NCBI GenBank assembly: GCA_964036665.1
Contig: OZ038533.1
Span: forward strand, 19,092,575 to 19,156,574
Length of the DNA stretch: 64,000 nt
Direction of reading: 5' to 3'
Origin: Gordius sp. MW1
Taxonomy: Eukaryota; Nematomorpha; Gordioida; Gordea; Gordiidae
Shown here: in pieces, positions 61,801-64,000 of the stretch
Layout of the letters: each line of letters starts with the position of its first letter
Position numbering within the stretch: position 1 is the stretch's first letter
Made by a program: the position numbers and the translations under genes
The notes under the pieces: model-generated
Seen by the model: only the letters and a program-made list of their open reading frames with translations
What the model was told of the DNA's origin: nothing
Database searches by the model: none

Positions 61801-63462
61801 TCGGAGAGGTATTAGAATGATTTCAAACCTTGTATGCTCTGAGTAAATTAGTGAGTGTTGTAGATCCATGGGCATCATATTTAATAAAGAAAATTAGCTA
61901 TGAACATCGTTGAAATTTTACGAAATTTTCAATTATTCATTTATGTGTTATAATATTTTTTATATATATAGGAATTTGATGTTGTCAATGTTTTAATAAT
62001 TTCTTATTACCTACATGCTTTGTCTATGCCTATATGCCTCTTCTTGGGTACTTTGAAATAACGTTTCTCTTCCTAATTTTATATTTTTTTTTCTTATATT
62101 ACAGTTTTTTTTTAATTTTTTGGGGGCAATTTCGATAAAATCTAAATAATGAGAACGGCTAGCTAAAAAAGAGACTATAGAATATAAACACGTTATACTT
62201 TAAATTAAATAAATAAATTGAAATCACTTAAAAAATCGTTTCAATAATTTTGTAGATCGATTCAGACCATAGCCTGGCAGCTTTAAAGGGGATCACCGAT
62301 GGTTTCGCCGATTCTGGGCGTCGCTTTGTTAAAGAGTACACGAATACTTTAATGCTCGAAATTTTGCGAGGCAACCCCTTACCCAAATTGGAAAATAGCG
62401 CGGGAAAATTACATAATTCCAACTCTGCTATGTATTTGACCCAAAATATTCCTGAAAATCAGGATCTAGGAGGCGGTCATTTTTATGTCAAACATAGGTA
62501 TACCTCACCCTTGCAATGCGACGTGTGCTCGGGACTACTGTGGGACGTCTTGCATAAATCTGGTGAGGAATTATGTCTTTGAAAAGGCATACTAATTTTA
62601 TTGAAGATGAGTTGAGTGAAATAAAGTATAACTTTTTCCTCTTATTAATTACTAAAACCAAAGGTCGACCAAACAAAACCCAGCCGTTTTTACAACACTA
62701 GTTAGGGGTTAGGTATGTTTAATATTTTACTGAAAAGCTAAATTTATTGATATCGTGAGTTAAATATACTAAAATAACACCTAGATTAGATAAAATGCTC
62801 AATTGAAATATATATTTATTGAAGCTTTGATGTAATTTTATTAACATTGGATGCCTCCTATTTGTTAAAATTATGAAATTTTTTGTATATATCTTATAAA
62901 TATTAACTTTTTGATTAGTTAAGTGCTTAGAGCATCACTTCCAAAGTCGTTGGCATTAAAATAAGAGATTATACTAGATTATGGCTGTAGTATGAATAAC
63001 TAAAAATAAATTAAATAAACAAATAAATAAATAAATGCAATAAATAAATGTAACTTTTTTGTACGATTCTTTTGAAAGGCTACCAGTGCAAGTACTGCGA
63101 TCATAATTGTCACGATAAATGTCGATACCACTCCGAGCAAGGAAAAGTAGCCGAACGGGCCTGTCCCAAGACCTATAGTCGCCAAGAGGTCGGGCGTCAG
63201 CCTTTAAATTACGACCCCGAGCAAAGTGAATGTACCGAGGAAAGCATTTTTCAAAATACTCTAACGTCTTGTTCTAACAACGCCCCCTCTCAGGCTAGTT
63301 TAAGCCATGACTTAATGGTAGTAGAGTCCCCTTTTGCTGCTGGGGATGAATTGGCTTCTAAAACCACTTCCAACGGTTTCAGCAATGGAGAGAATGGCTT
63401 GAATTTAGATAATTCAACAAACGGACTTTCCCACAGCGACGCCTCTTCCATTAACACTTCAG
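30575..63462 (+). CDS. Sbf: SET domain binding factor, SBF1/SBF2 (MTMR5/MTMR13) homologue, 41 exons, 3' end off window
   Basis: Pseudophosphatase of the myotubularin family. In known relatives the DENN module acts on Rab GTPases and the dead phosphatase domain partners active myotubularins at endosomal membranes. Exons: 30575-30629, 30757-30842, 35348-35525, 35823-36073, 36878-36980, 37084-37200, 38492-38624, 39568-39676, 40068-40181, 40990-41067, 41156-41269, 41599-41727, 41823-41924, 42405-42527, 42821-43012, 43236-43388, 43629-43697, 44036-44191, 44726-44797, 45453-45823, 47704-47879, 48521-48594, 48686-48881, 49243-49391, 49856-50049, 51275-51636, 52335-52605, 53003-53083, 53507-53628, 54374-54541, 54880-54957, 55459-55793, 56504-56699, 57251-57414, 57913-58017, 58600-58785, 59208-59495, 60351-60587, 61447-61524, 62256-62562, 63079-63462. 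All junctions are GT-AG and in phase (about 2285 codons; human homologues have about 1850-1890 residues). Start MSRLADYF matches the family. Less certain borders: exon 19, the start of exon 21 (47704 or 47713) and the start of exon 33. Confidence 0.92.
32087..32257. mobile_element. Family A MITE
   Basis: Ends TTGTGTTGTAAACAGGGC and TTTTTAAAACACTA; flanks GTTTCTTC / GTTTCCTC (7 of 8). Confidence 0.75.
32447..32613. mobile_element. Family B MITE
   Basis: The left TIR is replaced by a G16-class homopolymer; the right end is CTGGCTACGCCCGTGG. Confidence 0.65.
33841..33900. repeat. 15-bp tandem repeat (CGGGCCGGGCTTAGT), four units
   Basis: Nearly perfect GC-rich array in an AT-rich setting, related to the family D (CCCGACCCG) repeats nearby. 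Confidence 0.75.
34141..34318. mobile_element. Family B MITE with exact target duplication
   Basis: Ends CATGAGCGTAGGC and CTGGCTACGCCCATG are flanked by TATACTTA on both sides. Confidence 0.8.
34990..35164. mobile_element. Family A MITE, left end worn
   Basis: Internal TTTCGACTAACCC and right end CCGTTTTTACAACACTA. It ends about 180 nt before Sbf exon 3. Confidence 0.65.
36100..36305 (+). repeat. Family C SINE-like repeat
   Basis: Starts GCGGTCATTTCATTAGCTAG, contains AAAGTCTTTTACGGAAGCAT and a (GGAC)n run at 36235-36269, and ends AAATTGCATAGCAATTTAT. Relatives lie at about 38070-38345 (-), 47275-47520 (-) and 53155-53362 (+). All end in the palindromic ATTGCATAGCAAT or a slight variant. 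Confidence 0.65.
36413..36531. mobile_element. Family A MITE, internally deleted
   Basis: GTAAAAACGGATGGGTTTTG and CAGCCGTTTTTACAAAACTA ends lie only about 120 bp apart. Confidence 0.65.
36648..36822. mobile_element. Family B MITE with exact target duplication
   Basis: Ends CAGGGGCTTAGCC and GGCTACGCCCATG are flanked by CATATATA on both sides; the AT-rich target makes chance identity somewhat likelier here. Confidence 0.7.
38070..38345 (-). repeat. Family C SINE-like repeat, reverse copy
   Basis: Same tail (GAGCCAAATTGCATAGTAAT on the minus strand), GGACGGAC run and AAAGTCTTTTACAGAAGCAT block. The 5' part contains GGGCTCGGGCGAGG and GGTCGGGCCC, linking it to the GC-rich family D. Confidence 0.6.
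39105..39500. repeat. Family D GC-rich repeat (CCCGACCCG), two units
   Basis: Two tandemly related blocks (39105-39260 and about 39360-39500) with CCCGAACCCG and GAAGTTTAAATTTTCCAACC. Other copies lie near 11.0-11.3, 32.7-33.06, 59.63-59.73 and 60.11-60.25 kb. Confidence 0.55.
40262..40705. mobile_element. Family E element
   Basis: Left ATAGACTATATTGACTGCTC and right inverted GATGAACAGTCTATCTAGTC. Internal CACATTTCAAAATGGCGGAA is shared with 44.64 kb. Confidence 0.65.
41966..42130. mobile_element. Family B MITE
   Basis: CATGGGCGTAGCCAGGAGG left end; right end CTGACAACGCCCATGG. It lies 41 nt after Sbf exon 13. Confidence 0.7.
42144..42345. mobile_element. Family A MITE
   Basis: TGTGTTGTAAAAACGGCGGG and GGCGTTTTTACAACACTA ends. 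It ends 59 nt before Sbf exon 14. Confidence 0.7.
43860..44022. mobile_element. Family A MITE abutting the Sbf exon 18 acceptor
   Basis: Ends TAAAGTTTTAAAAACGGC and GCCGTTTTTACAACTGTA are flanked by exact GTATATTG (43852-43859 and 44023-44030). Only TTTAG separates the right duplication from exon 18. Confidence 0.85.
44230..44690. mobile_element. Family E element
   Basis: Same order of blocks as 40262-40705, including TCATATGTTTCGTATGG-like, AAATCCACCATTTTGAATTT, CATTTCAAAATGGCGGAAAA and right end GAGCAGTCTATCTAGGCTAT. It lies 36 nt before Sbf exon 19. Confidence 0.65.
45105..45308. mobile_element. Family A MITE
   Basis: GTGTTATGTAAACTGGG left end and CCCAGCCCATTTTACAACGC right end. Confidence 0.65.
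46650..46833. mobile_element. Family A MITE with exact target duplication
   Basis: TAGTGTAAAACGGTTGGG and GGTCTTACAACACTA ends are flanked by GTATGTAC at 46642-46649 and 46834-46841. Confidence 0.85.
47275..47520 (-). repeat. Family C SINE-like repeat, reverse copy
   Basis: Shares GGGCTCGCTTTTGGTTGTCC (tail side) and GCCCGAGCCCAATATCCATT (head side) with 38070-38345. Confidence 0.6.
48125..48325. mobile_element. Family A MITE
   Basis: CGGTGTTGTAAAAAGAGCTG and CAGCTCTTTTTACCACGCCA ends; flanks ATATAAAG / ATATAATG (7 of 8). Confidence 0.75.
48900..49062. mobile_element. Family B MITE just after Sbf exon 23
   Basis: The left end ATGGTCATAGCCAGC is about 20-25 nt from the donor of exon 23; the right end is GGCAACGCCCATGG. 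Confidence 0.7.
49465..49656. mobile_element. Family A MITE, right TIR lost
   Basis: TAGTGTTGTAAAAACAGCTG left end; the right end stops after AAAACCCAGCC. Confidence 0.7.
49757..49850 (+). repeat. (ATTT)n microsatellite at the exon 25 acceptor
   Basis: About 23 perfect ATTT units end 6 nt before the exon 25 border (acceptor GGAAAAG|GT). Confidence 0.95.
50480..50625. mobile_element. Family B MITE
   Basis: CATGGGGTAGCCGGGG and CTGGATACGCCCATG ends; flanks AATATAAA / AATTTAAA (7 of 8). Confidence 0.75.
50751..50936. mobile_element. Family A MITE
   Basis: TAGTGTTGTAAAAACGGCTG and CCGTTTTTACAACAACACTA ends; flanks TCTCGTAC / TCTAGTAT (6 of 8). Confidence 0.75.
51660..51827. mobile_element. Family B MITE with exact target duplication, next to Sbf exon 26 donor
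   Basis: Ends CATGGGCGTAGCTGGG and CTGGCTACGCCCGTG are flanked by GCATGTTC on both sides. It starts 23 nt after exon 26. Confidence 0.85.
53155..53362 (+). repeat. Family C SINE-like repeat
   Basis: Starts GGGCTGGGGCGAGTTCG, contains AAAGTCTTTTACAGGAACAT and GGACAGGACAGGACAG, and ends ATTGCATAGCAATTATT. Confidence 0.65.
53735..54180 (-). pseudogene. RTE-like retrotransposon 3' end inside Sbf intron 29
   Basis: The minus-strand reading gives [23 protein letters not shown], then [17 protein letters not shown] after a frameshift, and [13 protein letters not shown]. This is the conserved C-terminal order of RTE-type polyproteins. Stops interrupt it. Confidence 0.7.
54674..54843. mobile_element. 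Family A MITE with exact target duplication
   Basis: CAGTGTCGTTC and CACGACACTA ends are flanked by TTATTGAT at 54666-54673 and 54844-54851. It lies 36 nt before Sbf exon 31. Confidence 0.8.
56180..56405. mobile_element. Family E element, right part
   Basis: TTTAACAATGGGGTACACTG, GAGATAGTTAAATTCAAAAT and the end GAGCAGTCTATGTAGTCTAT are shared with the other E copies. It lies about 100 nt before exon 33. Confidence 0.6.
57041..57226. mobile_element. Family A MITE
   Basis: TAGTGTCGTTGAAACGCC and CCGTTTTTACGACACTA ends. It ends 24 nt before Sbf exon 34. Confidence 0.75.
57597..57805. mobile_element. Family A MITE
   Basis: GTTGTCAAAACGGCTGGG and CCCAGCCGTTTTTACCAT ends with all internal family motifs. 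Confidence 0.7.
58149..58541. mobile_element. Two family B MITE copies in intron 35
   Basis: Copies at about 58149-58302 (right end CTGGCTACGCCCATG, left end lost) and 58391-58541 (left end TATGGGCGTAGCCAGG, right end lost). They could be two halves separated by about 90 bp. Confidence 0.6.
59630..60250. repeat. Family D GC-rich repeats, two inverted copies
   Basis: 59630-59730 contains GACCCGACATGGGGGCGGG. 60112-60250 contains AACCCGAACCCGACCCGA and ends GTGCAGGGCTCTAG. They lie in opposite orientation in intron 37. Confidence 0.5.
61044..61240. mobile_element. Family A MITE
   Basis: GTGTGTTGTAAAAAGACCTG and CAGGTCTTTTTACAACACTA ends. Confidence 0.75.
61569..61756. mobile_element. Family A MITE
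   Basis: GTGTTATACAAAGGGCTGGG and CCGTTTTTGCAACAGTA ends. It lies 45 nt after Sbf exon 39. Confidence 0.65.
62650..62700. mobile_element. Family A MITE, right end only
   Basis: GGTCGACCAAACAAAACCCA followed by GCCGTTTTTACAACACTA. The left three quarters are missing. It lies about 90 nt after exon 40. Confidence 0.7.
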
Positions 63463-63640
63463 GTTAGTTTATGATTTTTTGGATTTTATGCAACTTGTTT
63501 CTTAAAATTAATAAAATAAATTTTTCTTTCATTCATGCGCGAAAAGATTTGATTTATTTTGATCGCCCTACCCTAGCTTGAGCCTCGTTTTAATTTTTAT
63601 TCAGGGCGCATGGGAAGCTAAATTACTATTTAAAAATATA

Positions 63641-63786
63641 GTCATGGGCGTCGCCAGGGGGTGCCCTCTAAGTCTGGAAATTTTTAAAAATTTCATAAAA
63701 TTATGGCTAAAATTTCAAAGATTATCATTTTGCTCCTCCCTAAATCGTTATCGCCCTCATCCAATTCAAACTGGCTACGCCCATGC
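63641..63786. mobile_element. Family B MITE
   Basis: CATGGGCGTCGCCAGGGG and CTGGCTACGCCCATG ends; inside Sbf intron 41. Confidence 0.75.
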
Positions 63787-63929
63787 GTTTACTTTATCAT
63801 TTAAATACATTGACAGCAATTAATGGCTCATTTGAAACTAGGATTATTACTATGTTATGAGAACAAATAATGGAAATCTTGTTTTATATCAACTAAAATA
63901 TTACTTTTTTTCGCGCTCATAGGATAGAG

Positions 63930-64000
63930 TAGTGTTGTAAAAAGACCTGGTTTTTTAATCTATCTTGGGTGCTATTCGACAAAACAAAAACTTTTGGTGT
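63930..64000. mobile_element. Family A MITE, runs off the window
   Basis: TAGTGTTGTAAAAAGACCTG left end; the remainder lies past the edge. Confidence 0.65.

Larger units (their letters stand above)
61447..63462 (+). other. Sbf exons 39-41: helical linker and C1 zinc finger
   Basis: Exon 39 is a short charged helix ([12 protein letters not shown]). Exons 40-41 encode a phorbol-ester/DAG-type C1 domain split by a phase-1 intron. It has H at about residue 2130, then x12, C-x2-C, x14, C-x2-C, x4-H-x2-C, and a final C after a longer than usual 13-residue gap. A serine/asparagine-rich spacer follows. The C1 domain is absent from vertebrate SBF1/2 and present in Drosophila Sbf. The PH domain expected next is not in the window. 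Confidence 0.85.

Overview
This is a eukaryotic nuclear window: strongly AT-rich, with spliced genes (GT-AG introns) embedded in a very high load of short non-autonomous DNA transposons, SINE-like repeats and decayed non-LTR retrotransposons. The proteins are animal. The eIF4E sequence, the SET domain binding factor (Sbf) architecture with a C1 domain, and an invertebrate-type C1q domain together suggest an invertebrate, most likely an arthropod or another protostome. The species cannot be fixed from sequence alone.

Layout. A possible short terminal exon lies at 102-191 (+). A single-exon SETDB-type histone H3K9 methyltransferase lies at 3015-4910 (-). A decayed RTE-type retrotransposon occupies 8420-10740. 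A six-exon eIF4E gene with introns as short as 38-39 nt lies at 12335-13291 (+). From 13.8 to 17.7 kb there is a repeat with an ORF, a palindromic hAT MITE, and a complex tandem array with tRNA-like pieces. A seven-exon C1q-domain gene that I reconstructed exon by exon lies at 18664-24859 (-). From 24.9 to 30.5 kb there are mobile-element remnants.

The right half (30575-63462, +) is one gene: 41 coding exons of an SBF1/SBF2 (MTMR5/MTMR13) homologue. Reading phase is consistent across all 40 junctions and gives about 2285 codons: uDENN-DENN-dDENN, SBF2 domain, PH-GRAM, catalytically dead myotubularin domain, and C1 domain. The expected C-terminal PH domain lies beyond the window.

The dominant non-genic signal is several hAT-like MITE families, recognised by terminal inverted repeats and exact 8-bp target duplications. 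Family A has TIR TAGTGTTGTAAAAACGG and family B has TIR CATGGGCGTAGCCAG; each has more than 20 copies. Copies nest in one another and sit within 13-23 nt of Sbf exon borders. No intact transposase was seen, so the mobilising element must lie elsewhere. Functionally the genes are unrelated (chromatin silencing, translation initiation, secreted or membrane C1q protein, Rab/phosphoinositide signalling) and show no operon-like arrangement.
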